NCBI GenBank assembly: GCA_032717465.1
Contig: JAVRFU010003718.1
Location: 2,477,389 to 2,541,388, forward strand
Source: Coenobita brevimanus
Taxonomy: Eukaryota > Arthropoda > Malacostraca > Decapoda > Coenobitidae
Direction: 5' to 3'
DNA length: 64,000 bases
Below, piece by piece: positions 1-9,766 of the stretch. The translations under genes were made by a program, and so were the position numbers. The notes under the pieces are model-generated. The model was not told the origin of the DNA. It searched no databases and saw only the letters and a program-made list of their open reading frames with translations. Every line of letters starts with the position of its first letter. The stretch's first letter is position 1.

Positions 1-1636
1 GACGAGAGTGATGATGATTCAGACCTAAGTGATGATGATGATGATGATCCCAGGGTGTGTGACCCTCCCCGTAGGCCTGGTGGTATTGGTAGTGCTGGTG
101 GATCTGGGTTTATCTGGGCAAATGGTGATAGATTCATACCAAATTGCTATAGATTTGATGCAACTCACAGTGGAGTGACAAGGGCTGCTGGAGTAGACAA
201 AAACAGTTCTGAAATGGAGTATTTTCTCCTGTTTTTTGATGGTGAAATTCTTGATTATTTGGTACAAGAAACCAATAGATATTATCAGTTCATGAAGGAC
301 AAACATCCTTTTTCTCCACACAATAAAATGAAACGTTGGTATGATACCAGTGTACCTGAAAAGTACATATTTCTTGCACTCACTCTTCTGATGCCACAAG
401 TAATGAAGCAAAATGTTCGTGACTACTGGAACCGAGATCCACTGATTCATACCCCAATATTTCCCAAGTACATGCCCAGGGACAGGTACCAGCTACTCAT
501 GCGATTTATTCATTTCACAGACAACAACCATCCCAGTACTGATGACCGCCTTTGGAAGGTTCGTCCAGTAATTGAAAAGATAAGGGAGCGTATTCGCTCC
601 TTCTTTGCACCCTATCAGAAACTTGTTATTGATGAAAGTCTCATTCTGTTCCGTGGCAGACTTGTATTCAAGCAATACATTCCCTCCAAAAGACAGATTT
701 GGAATAAAATTTTTTGTTATTTGTGACTGCCTAACTGGCATAGTGTTAGACATTATAGTGTACACTGGCACTGATATTGATGTACCTGCAAGAGATCCCC
801 TAGGATTTTCTGGCTCTGTGGTAAAAAAATTGATGGCACCATTTCTGAACAAGGGACGTGTTTTGTATACTGATAATTGGTATACTTCCCCATCCCTGTG
901 TAGTTTCCTTCATGATCATAACACTGGTAGTTGTGGGACTGTCCGGAAGAACAGGAAATATCTTCCAAAGCTTGGAGGACGTAGTGCTCGAGGAACCTGT
1001 GAGCTCTACAGAAGTGATCCTTTGCTGTGTGTCAGATGGACAGATAAACGGGAGGTTTGTATGCTGAGCACCTTCCATCGTGGCAACTTGATTCCATCAG
1101 GAAAAGTGGACTATAGAACAAAAGAACCAGTCCTCAAACCGGACGTAGTAACTGATTACACAAAAAATATGAGACTTGTTGACAAGTCGGATGCCCAAAT
1201 AGGTACTGTGGAGTGTATCAGACGTACCGTAAAATGGTACAAGAAGTTATTTTTTCATATGGATGATTTGTCAATGCTGAATGCCTACCATATGTACAAG
1301 GCAGAAACCCAAAAGAAGAAGTCACTGAGGCACTTTGTTCTGGAAGTGGTGAGACAACTGCTCACCAAGTATGGAACACTGAACAAAGACCGTCCTGGAC
1401 GCCACTCTGAACTAGCTGCTGACAGACTTGTAGCAACGGGATTCGCCAATAGGCACTATCTACAAAAGCTGCCTCCAACACATACCCGAAAGACTGGACA
1501 GCGATCATGTCATGTCTGCCTTCATTCTGTGAGAAAGCCGCGGAAGAACAACCGAGTGAGCACATGGTGTAAAGAATGTGGTGTCGCACTATGTTTTGAG
1601 TGTTGGCGTGACTACCACACACTTGCAAAGTTCTAG
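1..1636 (+). pseudogene. piggyBac-like transposase, one frameshift
   Basis: DDE transposase of the piggyBac family (cut-and-paste at TTAA, nuclear). The frame is open from base 1, so the true start lies upstream. It begins with an Asp/Glu/Ser-rich acidic stretch, as in other piggyBac N termini. The catalytic aspartates appear in VIDESLILFRG (about 630), LYTDNWYTS (about 870) and LVDKSDAQ (about 1180). The C terminus carries a cysteine-rich domain (1507-1620, CHVC...CKECGVALCFECW), the family's DNA-binding zinc finger. The reading frame shifts near 690-700: 55-726 runs in one frame and the homologous continuation in another, ending at 1636. The rest looks intact, so the copy is fairly young. 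A source of the smaller TTAA elements in the window is possible but unproven, because their termini differ from this one. Confidence 0.88.
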
Positions 1637-1660
1637 CCAAACAGAAGTAATGGATAACAA

Positions 1661-2038
1661 GAGGAAAAGTTTTGTTGAATGAGAGGAAATAAGTTCTGTT
1701 CTGATTAGTGGAAGCACAGGTAAAAGTTCAGAAGTTGAAATTAGTTTTTTGAATATGGAAACAAGTTCTGTTTTGAAAATAATTGTACACAGAAGCAAGA
1801 AATAAGTTTTTCTAATAAGAAAAGAATGTTCTGTTCAAACTATAAGAACAAGAAGAAAAGTTTTGTTGAATGAGAGGAAATAAGTTCTGTTATAATTACT
1901 GGTAGCATAAGTAAAGTTCAGAAGTTGAAATTACAATTTTTTGAATATGGAAACAAGTTCTGTTTTGAAAATAATTGTACACAGAAGCAAGAAATAAGTT
2001 TTTCTAATAAGGAAAGAATGTTCTGTTCAAACTATAAG
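1661..2038. repeat. 191-bp tandem duplication in piggyBac 3' region
   Basis: Two adjacent copies, about 1661-1851 and 1852-2038, are offset by 191 bases and share long identical runs such as GTTTTGTTGAATGAGAGG and CAAGAAATAAGTTTTTC. They differ by a few substitutions and small indels. The block follows the transposase stop and contains no long reading frame. Confidence 0.85.
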
Positions 2039-2241
2039 TGAAAACACCAGATAGAAAAAAGTTGTTTGTTTACCTTCTGCGGCATCCTCATGGATTACCC
2101 ATACTGCATTCATCAGCTTCATCAGCTGTAATTTCAGTAATGGGTAGGTAAAATATATTTATTTTATTATTTTTATTCATATTTCATCATGCCAAACACA
2201 TAAATCATAAAAATATGACGTCAAATTTCCCGAAACTTTTG

Positions 2242-2290
2242 CCTCCCGGGGCATGTCTGCGGATTCTGAATTGCCTCACAGAGGGGTTAA
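2242..2290 (+). repeat. piggyBac right terminus and TTAA target site
   Basis: The element ends ...CCTCACAGAGGGG, followed by TTAA at 2287-2290. Read inward from the TTAA it begins CCCC, as expected for piggyBac ends. On the minus strand the gypsy integrase reads through to this TTAA with codons fitting the usual integrase core (EAIVTKL), which fixes the insertion point. Confidence 0.7.
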
Positions 2291-3905
2291 GTTTTGTGAC
2301 GATGGCTTCTTAAGTTATCTCTGGAAGGTAGTCAGCTTCATTGAACTGACTAAAGTAATCAACATTTACAAGATAGTTTCGGTTTTGGATGGTGAACAAG
2401 TCAGTTGCTACTTTTTCCCAGGGACGTTCTGGAAGTTCATGTTGATACAGGGGCTCAGGGGATTGCTTAAGTGAATAGGAGGAACAGACGTCACAGGACT
2501 CCACAAACTGACAAATTTCTGAAGACATCCTAGGCCAGTAGATTAACTCCCTTGCACGTCGTAGGCAGGAGTTTATACCCGAGTGGCCAGCGTGCACCTT
2601 CTCCATCATCTCATATCGCATAGAGCTAGGGATTACCACCCTCTCTCCTCTAAGAATAACACCATCTTGTACAGACATCTCCTCTCGATAACTGTAATAT
2701 GGGGCTAGGCAGTCTGGAAGGTGACCTTTCTCATTAGGCCACCCTTGAACGATGACATCCTTGAGCAGTCTTAACGTTGGGTCCTTTTCTGTGGCATGCC
2801 GTATTTCTTGAAGGCGAGATTCCCTGAACTGGGAGTAGGCTAGACTGTTAACTGAGAAAGAGTCACCTCCTGTGTCAGGCAGGGGAGGACATGAAAGAGC
2901 ATCAGCAATGGGGATTTCTTTGCCAGGACGGTAAAATAGTTGATACTGGTAGTCTTGAGCGCGAAGGAGCATCGCCTGGAGTCGTCGTGGGGCACGAGAT
3001 AGTGGCTTGTTTGCTATGAACACAAGAGGTCTGTGATCTGTGAGGACCCTGACCGATCTTCCATATGTGTAGTGATAAAATTTCTCTAATCCGTATACAA
3101 CGGCTAACATTTCTTTTTCAATTTGAGCATAATTTCTTTCAGAGTTAGATAAGGAGCAACTGGCAAAGGCTACAGGCTTCCCATTGTGCATTAATGTGGA
3201 ACCCAGACCATATTCACTAGAATCATTTTCTAGAGTAAGCTCATCACAGGGGTTGTAAAATGTGAGCACAGGGCTATTGGTGATCATACACTTAATTCGG
3301 TTGAATGCTTCTTGTTGGCTTGCTGACCAAACCCAAGAAACATCCTTCTTTACAAGATTATGCAAGGGGTACAAAACAGATGCCGAGTTGGGCAGAAACC
3401 TAGCAAGATAATTGACCATACCTAGAAAACGCCTTAGCTCCACAACATTAGTAGGTGCTGGATACTCACATATGGCTCGGATTTTGTCTTGATCAGTTAC
3501 CAGGCCATCTTTTGTAATACAGTGACCCGTTAATTTTACATTGTCAGTTCTCAGAGTGATCTTGTCTTCATTCAGTTTTATATTCATTCTCTGACACCTC
3601 TCAAAGAACTGCTTCAAGTTGGCGTCATGCTCTTCCAGAGATTTCCCATGAATTATCACATCATCAGCTATGCAAATTACACCAGGTACACCTTGTAAAG
3701 TTTCAAGTAGTCTTTTCTGAAAGATTTCTGATGACACTGATAAACCAAAGGGTAGTCTAACCCAGCGGTATCTCCCAAAACACGTTTGAAAAGTGGTTAG
3801 GTAGCTAGATTTTTCATCAAGTTTGATGTGCCAGTAACCAGAAGCAAGATCTGCTTTAGAGAAGACTTTTGACTGGCTCAACTCATGCAATGTATCCTCA
3901 AGCAC
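2291..3905 (-). pseudogene. gypsy pol: reverse transcriptase, RNase H, integrase start
   Basis: The C-terminal part of the polyprotein copies RNA to cDNA and integrates it. RT motifs are ADLASGYWHIKLD, LPFGLSVSSEIFQ and the catalytic IADDVIIHG (about residues 20-90 from 3905). RNase H follows (DSSEYGLGSTLM, ALSC near its end). Next is the integrase H2C2 zinc-binding domain (HAGHSGINSCL...CDVC) and the first core motif VATDLF. A TAA at 2310-2312 interrupts the frame shortly before the piggyBac TTAA. RT-RNase H-integrase is the gypsy order. No metagenomic or host function is implied; it is a dead element fragment. Confidence 0.9.
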
Positions 3906-4931
3906 AGGAAGAGTATAACGCTCTCAGAGCAGTGCTTTCTTGAGTTCACGAGGGTCTATACAAATTCAGATGTCACCATTCTTCTTTGGTGCAACCACAA
4001 TCTGGCTCACCCATTCAGTCGGCTCGCTAACTGGCACAATGACACCTAATTTCTCTAGTCTATCAAGTTCAGTTTTCAGCTTTGGTCTAAGTGCAACAGG
4101 GACCCTTCTATCAGGCATGATGGTTGGCTTCACCTGGGGGTCTACTGACAATGACTGTAGACCTGGCAGAGTACCTAAACCATCAGTGCCGGTATTACTA
4201 AACATGTCACTATTACAGTCAGACTCACTCACTTTCACATTATCCACACGTTCAAATACATCTTCATTAACAGTTATCAGATCCATCTGTTTGCTAGCCC
4301 CAAGACCTAAGAGAGGGACTAAATTTCCTTCAAACACCACAAACTCCACAGAATATTTCTTACCATTTTTGGGATTTTTAATGCTTCTCCTGCACACACC
4401 CACAGGAGTCTGAACAGAGTTATTCCAGGTAGTAAGGATTCTCTTAGTCTTCTGTACATTTTTTACATATTGTAGTGGTAGGGCATTAACTGATGAGCCA
4501 GTGTCGATCTGAAAAATTACCTCATCATCATCAATTAACATGCAACACTTAACATCTTTCTTGGGAGATTTTACAGAGTTTACAGGCATGTAATGTAATG
4601 TGTTAACCCACTCTTCATCCGAACTGGACACCTCATGGGGCTGGGCATCTGGTTCACTCTCAGCAACCTGATGTACAGCTTTCTTTTTGAAGTTCGAGGA
4701 TTTTACAGTGGCATTGACAGAGGCTTTAACACGACACATACTTGCAAAATGGCCTCTTTCCCCACACTTCAGGCATACTTTCCCTACAGCTGGACATTTA
4801 TTTCTTGCAAACACATGTGAAAGACCACAAAGCTTACATTTTGTAGCTACACTGTTGGAACTATGTGCTTGGGCACAACTGTCTGTCCTAGATCTGACCT
4901 TGTTCACAGTTTCAGGGACAGGATTCAACAC
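3906..4931 (-). pseudogene. gypsy nucleocapsid, protease and RT start
   Basis: Two cysteine knuckles are visible near the start (CKLCGLSHVFARNKC and CLKCGERGHFASMC). A retropepsin-type aspartic protease follows, with the catalytic FQIDTGSSVNALPL. The RT N terminus (VSEPTEWVSQIVVAPKKNGDI) comes next. TGA codons at 3966-3968 and 3924-3926 break the frame within the conserved RT stretch; homologous sequence continues on both sides. The stop at 4932-4934 separates this piece from gag in the same frame, so gag-pol was one long open frame. Confidence 0.88.
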
Positions 4932-5492
4932 TCAGGTCTGTGAGATGGCACTCTCTGCAGCTTTGCAGGTATCAATACACTTTTCTAATGTCAAATTTCT
5001 TGTTTTAAGTAGCTCAGTACGAACACTGGAGTCATGAATGCCTAACACAATTCTGTCTTTCATTAGGGAAGCTTTACATGTGTCACAGTAATCACAAGTC
5101 TTTACAAGAGTTTGCAAATCTGAGTAAAATTTATCAAAGGGTTCCCCTTCTTGCTGGTTCCTTGTATTAAATATGAATCTCTCATAAGTAACATTAATTT
5201 CACCAATGGCAAACTCATCAAATTTGTTGATTATATCTTGCACTGTCCTATCAGCTTCATTACCTTCAAACTGAAAACCATTGTATACTTTGAGGGCATC
5301 ATCTGCTAAATACTGTAGGAACGTAGCTACCTGGATGTTGGGTTCTTCAGTGTGTAGTCTTGAGAGAAGAGCATACATGTTCCATCTCTGTTTGAAAAGC
5401 TTCCAGTTTTCTGCAACATTTATCCCCAAACAGAAGGGCTGAGGGGCTCTGACACCAGCATAACGGCGCTCACTGTCAGTGTCTGTACTCAT
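4932..5492 (-). pseudogene. gypsy gag capsid region
   Basis: About 187 residues from the Met at 5490-5492 (MSTDTDSERRYAG) to a TGA at 4932-4934. The sequence has the usual gag look: NWKLFKQRWNMYALLSRL, ATFLQYLADDALKVYNGF, and a FDKFYSDLQTLVKTCDYC segment. It is a structural protein packaging the element RNA in cytoplasmic particles. An upstream Met at 5546 is in frame, but the downstream one fits gag starts better. The terminal TGA is one C-to-T change from CGA, so gag originally read straight into pol. Confidence 0.82.
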
Positions 5493-5737
5493 CTTGGTGG
5501 GTGAGGCTAGTAGGTTACAGGAACTTATCAATAGGTTGCAGGTCAAAGGAGATCCGTCTACTCACAGGCTGTAGGCAGGAACATCAGTAGATTGTAGGGG
5601 ATCAGTTCACTCACAAGCAGGAAGAATGTGCAGGTTCCCCAGCAGGCTAACATCCACTTCAAAATTTTGCCAGGAGTAGCAGCAGGTCATATCACTCAAA
5701 TGGCTTATACTGCAGACCGCATTCTCTTCTCAGCTCC
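5493..5737 (-). other. gypsy untranslated leader
   Basis: A roughly 245-base stretch between gag and the probable primer-binding site with no convincing coding content. It fits the length and position of a retrotransposon leader. Confidence 0.4.
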
Positions 5738-5757
5738 ACTTCCATCAGCTGCCACCA
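5738..5757 (-). promoter_or_regulatory. probable gypsy tRNA primer-binding site
   Basis: On the minus strand the sequence reads TGGTGGCAGCTGATGG immediately after an LTR-like end in ACA. A TGG start directly abutting the LTR is the hallmark of a PBS. I did not identify the tRNA. Confidence 0.55.
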
Positions 5758-6155
5758 TGTTTCGTGTTCTTGTGTATTATGTCGTTTGCCGTGAAGATAT
5801 ACTGGCGAGGCAGGGTAGTCAAACAAGAGATGGGTGGAGTGAGACAGCGGTGTTTATTCTCTAGCTTTCGAATCTGACCCTCAACACAAAACAGCGGAGC
5901 ATTGTGGGTAGTGCGCCAAGCGCGGCTAATTCAAAATACGTAACAACGCTGTTTTTAGTTCTGCATAGCACACTTTGCACGACTTCCATACGCAATTTCC
6001 TTGCCCCTTTAGTTATCAGACAGAGGAAGTCATGACTGATCTGTCTGCCACTCACTCTGGTCTTTGATGTGGAGACATCTGTTGTTCCACTCTGGGTGTT
6101 ACTATAAGTCAGATAATGCTGATATATATCATGGCTCCAAAGTCCGTAACATCAG
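5758..6155 (-). repeat. probable gypsy 5' LTR
   Basis: The region starts at the PBS junction with TGT on the plus strand, so the LTR ends in ACA on its own strand, and runs to the Jockey-like sequence. No second LTR is in the window for comparison, so the outer edge is a guess. No coding sequence is visible. Confidence 0.4.
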
Positions 6156-6179
6156 ATGTGGTGATCCACACCCAGCTTT

Positions 6180-6699
6180 GAGTTCATTTTGCCCTCATGC
6201 TGGGTCTGTCCATGTTTACTGATGGCTGGCATTGGATATGAGGTTGTCTTCCGTAATTTTACCCAGAGTGGCACCATACCCTCCTCTGCCTTAATTTTTA
6301 CTGTGAAGCTGTCAGCAATTCTGTTGGCTCTGCAGCATATCCTCACATTTGATGCAATTAGTTTTATGATTTTTAGTGAGTGCAGGGCTGCCTTGTCTGC
6401 CGTTAAGCATTTCAACTCTCCTCACCCTTTAGTGTTGGAAATTTGAGGAAAGTTCCACCTCGTGTGCCACTATGCTGTGTGGCAGCCCACATTGGACCTC
6501 AAGGAAATGATTGTGCAGGTGAGGCAGCAAGGGCAACAGTGATTCTTGATGTCTCTGTTATGTTAGACCTGTCACGAACAGACATTATTTCCCATTGATT
6601 AAGGCTGCAGTCCCTACCTCCTGGCAGTATGCTTGGGGCACATTTCCTGTTCCAAGCAAGCTACAGGAGGTGACCAACCAGTCTCCATTTTTATGGTCT
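6180..6699 (+). pseudogene. Jockey-like LINE RNase H fragment
   Basis: Broken frames spell a LINE-type RNase H domain: FTDGWHW at the start (first catalytic Asp), IFTVKLSAILLALQHI, MIFSECRAALSAVKHF, and AHIGPQGNDCAGEAARAT near 6490. This order (TDG, E region, DSR-like, H/GN.xA) is that of Jockey-clade ORF2 C termini. Frameshifts and stops show long decay. It precedes an RT fragment rather than following one, so two partial copies are joined or rearranged here. Confidence 0.75.
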
Positions 6700-6852
6700 T
6701 TGGGGTTGCTTACCCACTTTTATTCAGAACTTCGTCTTTGACAGGAAGTTTCCTGTGTGTGTGTGTGATTTGAACTCTCCCCTGTACTCTCAGGAGGAGG
6801 ATGTGCCACAGAGGAGTGTTTTGAGTGTAGCATTATTTGCTGTTGCAGTTAA
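6700..6852 (+). pseudogene. Jockey-like LINE RT fragment, 5' part
   Basis: Short frames encode LYSQEEDVPQRSVLSVALF followed by AVAVNS, the QG(S)VLS motif B region of a LINE reverse transcriptase with QR in place of QG. The homology breaks off at TTAA (6849-6852) and resumes at 9767 after the TIR element, where INGIV and FVDDVSVS follow. This RT was therefore split by that insertion. Confidence 0.7.
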
Positions 6853-6856
6853 CTCT

Positions 6857-6888
6857 CTCGTTATTGGACGACGCAGGCTGCATCCAAC
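6857..6888 (+). repeat. left inverted repeat of TIR element
   Basis: The core GGACGACGCAGGCTGCATC pairs with the reverse complement of 9696-9727 (26 of 32 matches). Confidence 0.6.
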
Positions 6889-7019
6889 CACGGACAAGTA
6901 CTCAGGATGTGGGACGGCTTGGCCTTGGCTGAATGCTGGGAGAACCTCCCCCTGTTTCCGTGCTCGCCGTACTTCTTAAACATTTTGTCCCCACACCATT
7001 GGTTTTGCTTCTTTTTCCG

Positions 7020-7666
7020 TGATTTTATTATCTTCGTAATCTCTAATAGTTGTGCTTGCTTATGGTGTTGATAAAAACATTTGGCGAACATACATTATGC
7101 GCTGATTTATGATGTTTTTTATTTCCTTTGTGTTTTCTCATAGAAATATAAGTTTTATGGTAATTTGTTACTGAGAATAAGTTTCAGGAAATTTCATTAG
7201 TGTCATTTTGGTATATAAACATATACTGTTGGACAGTTTGGGTGGGTTTTACGTACCACTATAGGAAATTATCTTATGATCGCGCTGTAGTGCGGGAGTG
7301 GTGTTTTGTGCGGCTAAAGTTGTTGCTAAATTATGTTTTCCCCTGCCTTTATCTAAGCCTGTGTCTGCCTGCTTTTTTATTCACATAATCTCGAATATTT
7401 ATGCTTGCCTATGGTGTTGATAAAAAAGTTCAGCGAATATAGATTATGTGCTAATTTTTGATGTTTCTGCTTTCCCTCTTCTCTCTCGTTTGCTCATAGA
7501 AATATACGTTTCATGGTAATTGTTACTGATAAGGAGTTTTAGGAAATTTCATCAGCTACATTCTGGTATATAAACATGTACTATAGGACAGTTCAGATCG
7601 GTTTTATGTACCACAACATAAATTACCTTACGGTCGTGCTGCAGTGTGGGTGCGGTATTTGGCTAA
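7020..7666. repeat. ~350-bp tandem repeats, copies 1 and 2
   Basis: GCTTGCTTATGGTGTTGAT at about 7054 recurs as GCTTGCCTATGGTGTTGAT at about 7403, a period near 350. Other anchors such as CATAGAAATATA and GGTATATAAACATATACT repeat at the same spacing. Copy 2 is interrupted at 7667 by an RTE-like LINE and continues at 9541 (CCCCTGCCTTTATTTATGCC). No coding sequence is seen. Confidence 0.8.
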
Positions 7667-8918
7667 ATGCGAGTATAAGTGGCTGGGGAATGGCTGGGAG
7701 AAGGAGGGAGGTGAGAAGACAGGAAGAAATCAGTAGGATAGAAGTTGTGGAAGCAATGAAGAAAGTTAAATTGGGGAAAGCCTCAGGAATTGATGGAGTG
7801 TGTGGTGAAATGCTGAAGCATGGGGGAGAGATAGTAGTAGAATGGATGTGGAAGATGTGCAGATTGGCCTGGGAGGAAGGTAGAGTCCCGGAGGATTGGA
7901 AGTCAGGTATAATTATTCCCTTGTACAAAGGAAAAGGGGAAAAAGAAGTGTGTGGTAATCATAGGGGCATTTGTCTTCTTAGTATAATAGGAAAAGTGTA
8001 TGGTAGGATACTTATAGACAGAGTTAGAGAAAGAACAGAGAAATTAGTTGGAGAAGAACAGGGAGGCTTTAGGAAGGGAAGAGGTTGTGTAGATCAGATA
8101 TTCATTCTTAGATCTTTAGTGGAAAAGTTTCTAGAGAAGGGAAAGAAGTTGTATGCGGCTTTCATGGATTTGGAGAAAGCATATGACAGGGTGGATAGAC
8201 AAGGATTGTTGAAAGTGTTAAGAATATATGGAGTAGATGGGAAGTTGTTGAATGCTGTGAAGAGTATGTACGATGGTGCGAAGGCTGCAGTGCGTGTGGA
8301 TGGTGAACTAAGTGAATTTTTCTCTTTGAAAGTTGTTTTGAAACAGGGATGTGTCATGTCTCCATGGTTGTTCAATCTGTACATGGATGGGGTGATAAAG
8401 GAGGTACAAGGTAGGGTAGTGGATGTTGAGGTGGCCCTGGTGAGAGAAGATAGTGTTTGGAAACTCCCTGTACTGTTGTTTGCAGATGATACTGTGTTGT
8501 TGAGTGAAGACGAAGGGGAGCTGCAAGGCTTGGTGGATGAGTTTGAGAGAGTGTGTAAGAAACGGAATCTAAAAGTTAATGTAGCGAAGAGTAAAGTGAT
8601 GGTCTTTGAAAGAGGTGAATTTAGTGAATGTACAGCGAGGTTGGATGGTGAGGAATTAGAAAATGTGAGTACGTTTGGCCATGTGGAGAGGATGGAGAGT
8701 GAAAGACTGACGAAGAGTGTATGTGAGTGAGGTGGAGGGGGAAAGAGGGAGGGGGAGGCCGGGGATGAGATGGAGAGATGGGGTGGAGAAGTATATGAGA
8801 GAGGGGGGTGTGAGTTGGGAGCAGGGGAATGAAATGGCGGGGGACAGGGCGACTTGGAGGCGATTTGTTTGTGGCCACCCCAAACGGGATTGAGGCGTCT
8901 GGCAATGGATAGATAGAT
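7667..8918 (+). mobile_element. RTE-like LINE R1, part 1 (5'-truncated, internal deletion)
   Basis: Endonuclease-RT LINE lacking its 5' half. The tail is GGCGTCTGGCAATGGATAGATAG. Compared with copy R4, about 360 bases between the GTACGTTT site and GGCCATGTGGAGAGG are missing, joined through a shared GTTT. The missing segment occurs in part 2, directly downstream. Confidence 0.85.
7670..8730 (+). pseudogene. LINE R1 reverse transcriptase
   Basis: Reverse transcriptase of an endonuclease-type LINE used for target-primed reverse transcription. Motifs in order: GKASGIDGVCGEMLKH, EDWKSGIIIPLYKGKG, NHRGICLLSIIGKVYGRIL, GEEQGGFRKGRGCVDQIF, AFMDLEKAYDRVD, KQGCVMSPWLFNLYMDG, and the catalytic LLFADDTVLL (about 8480). 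After ENVSTF the protein jumps to GHVERME because of the internal deletion. A short extra stretch upstream (from 7576) belongs to the tandem repeat, not the LINE. I place it in an RTE-like group; the clade is inferred. Confidence 0.88.
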
Positions 8919-9538
8919 AGAGTACGTTTAAGTATTTGGGTAGTGTGATGAGTAAAGATGGAGGTTTGGAGGGTGAAGTGCTTGAATGGGTACAGCAGGG
9001 AAGAAAGGTTGCTGGTTCTTTGAAAGCAGTGATAAGAAACAGGGAAGTGAGCATGGAAGTGAAAAAGTTACTACATGACAGTATTGTGATACCAACTCTA
9101 ACGTACGGAAGTGAAACTTGGACATTGTTGGAAGGACACAAGTCAAGAGTGAGAGCAGTGGAAATGAGTTATTTAAGAGAAGCCTGTGGAGTCACGTGGA
9201 GAGACAGGCTGACGAATGTGGATATAAAGGAGCGTTGTTGTGTTGATCTGGATGTAATAGGAAGCGTTACGAGGAACACACTGAGATGGTTTGGCCATGT
9301 GGTGAGATGGAGGTTGAAAGACTGATGAAGAGAGTGTATGTGAGTGAGGTGGAGGGGGGAAGAGGGAGGGGGAGGCCGAGGATGAGATGGAGGGATGGGG
9401 TGGAGAGGTATATGAGAGAGGGGGGTGTGAGTTGGGAGCAGGGCAGTGAAATGGCGGGGGACAGGGCGACTTGGAGGCGATTTGTTTGTGGCCACCCCAA
9501 ACGGGATTGAGGCGTCTGGCAATAGATAGATAGATAGA
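8919..9538 (+). mobile_element. RTE-like LINE R1, part 2 (3' end copy)
   Basis: It starts at GAGTACGTTTAAG exactly where part 1 loses its sequence and ends in its own GGCAATAGATAGATAGATAG tail. It codes for KYLGSVMSKDGGLEG through NTLRWFGHV, then a frameshift near 9300 leads to GRGRPRMRWRDGVERYM and the terminal CGHPKRD. The two tails and complementary breakpoints suggest one complex reverse-transcription event. Confidence 0.8.
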
Positions 9539-9540
9539 TA

Positions 9541-9690
9541 TTTTCCCCTGCCTTTATTTATGCCTTCTTCTGCCTGACTTTTTATTCACATAATCTGAGA
9601 TAGTTGTGCTTGCTTATGGTGTTGATAAAAATGTTTGGCGAATATAAAATATGTGCTAATTTATGATGTTTCTTCTCTCTATCAAGGGCG
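9541..9690. repeat. ~350-bp tandem repeats, end of copy 2 and partial copy 3
   Basis: CCCCTGCCTTTATTTATGCC matches copy 1 at about 7340, and GCTTGCTTATGGTGTTGAT recurs at about 9608. The block resumes the array after the LINE R1 insertion and stops at the right inverted repeat. Confidence 0.75.
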
Positions 9691-9695
9691 ATTTT

Positions 9696-9727
9696 GTTCG
9701 ATGCAGCTTGCGTTGTCCAGCATCGAG
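9696..9727 (-). repeat. right inverted repeat of TIR element
   Basis: The reverse complement GGACAACGCAAGCTGCATC matches the left repeat at 6857-6888 with six mismatches over 32 bases. Confidence 0.6.
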
Positions 9728-9766
9728 GGGGTGAGTTTTGCACCACTACCCTAACTGTCAAAAGGA

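Larger units (their letters stand above)
1..2286 (+). mobile_element. piggyBac-type DNA transposon, left end outside window
   Basis: The block holds a piggyBac-like transposase, a 3' non-coding stretch with a tandem duplication, and a right end at 2286 that reads CCCCTCTGTGAGG from the outside in. TTAA follows directly (2287-2290), the target duplicated by all piggyBac elements. Beyond it the integrase frame of a minus-strand gypsy element continues, so this transposon cut that element. The left terminus and the partner TTAA are not in the window. Confidence 0.8.
2291..6155 (-). mobile_element. Ty3/gypsy LTR retrotransposon, cut by piggyBac
   Basis: A minus-strand gypsy element with gag, zinc knuckles, protease, RT, RNase H and the start of integrase in a single frame. 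It is broken by three in-frame TGA codons. The 3' part (rest of integrase and 3' LTR) lies beyond the piggyBac insertion, outside the window. A probable primer-binding site and 5' LTR lie at 5738-5757 and from 5758. The outer LTR boundary near 6155 is uncertain. Confidence 0.82.
6853..9766. mobile_element. TIR element with internal ~350-bp tandem repeats
   Basis: The insert separates two halves of a LINE RT. Imperfect inverted repeats lie near each end (6857-6888 and 9696-9727), with 26 of 32 positions matching. TTAA occurs at both outer borders (6849-6852 and 9767-9770), suggesting a decayed TTAA-type transposon. About 35 bases outside the right inverted repeat have no counterpart on the left. 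Inside are tandem repeats of about 350 bp and an RTE-like LINE. No transposase frame is visible. Confidence 0.55.

Noticed and set aside
3940..4413. Plus-strand frame of 157 codons
   Set aside because: Antisense to gypsy protease and RT motifs; no independent support.
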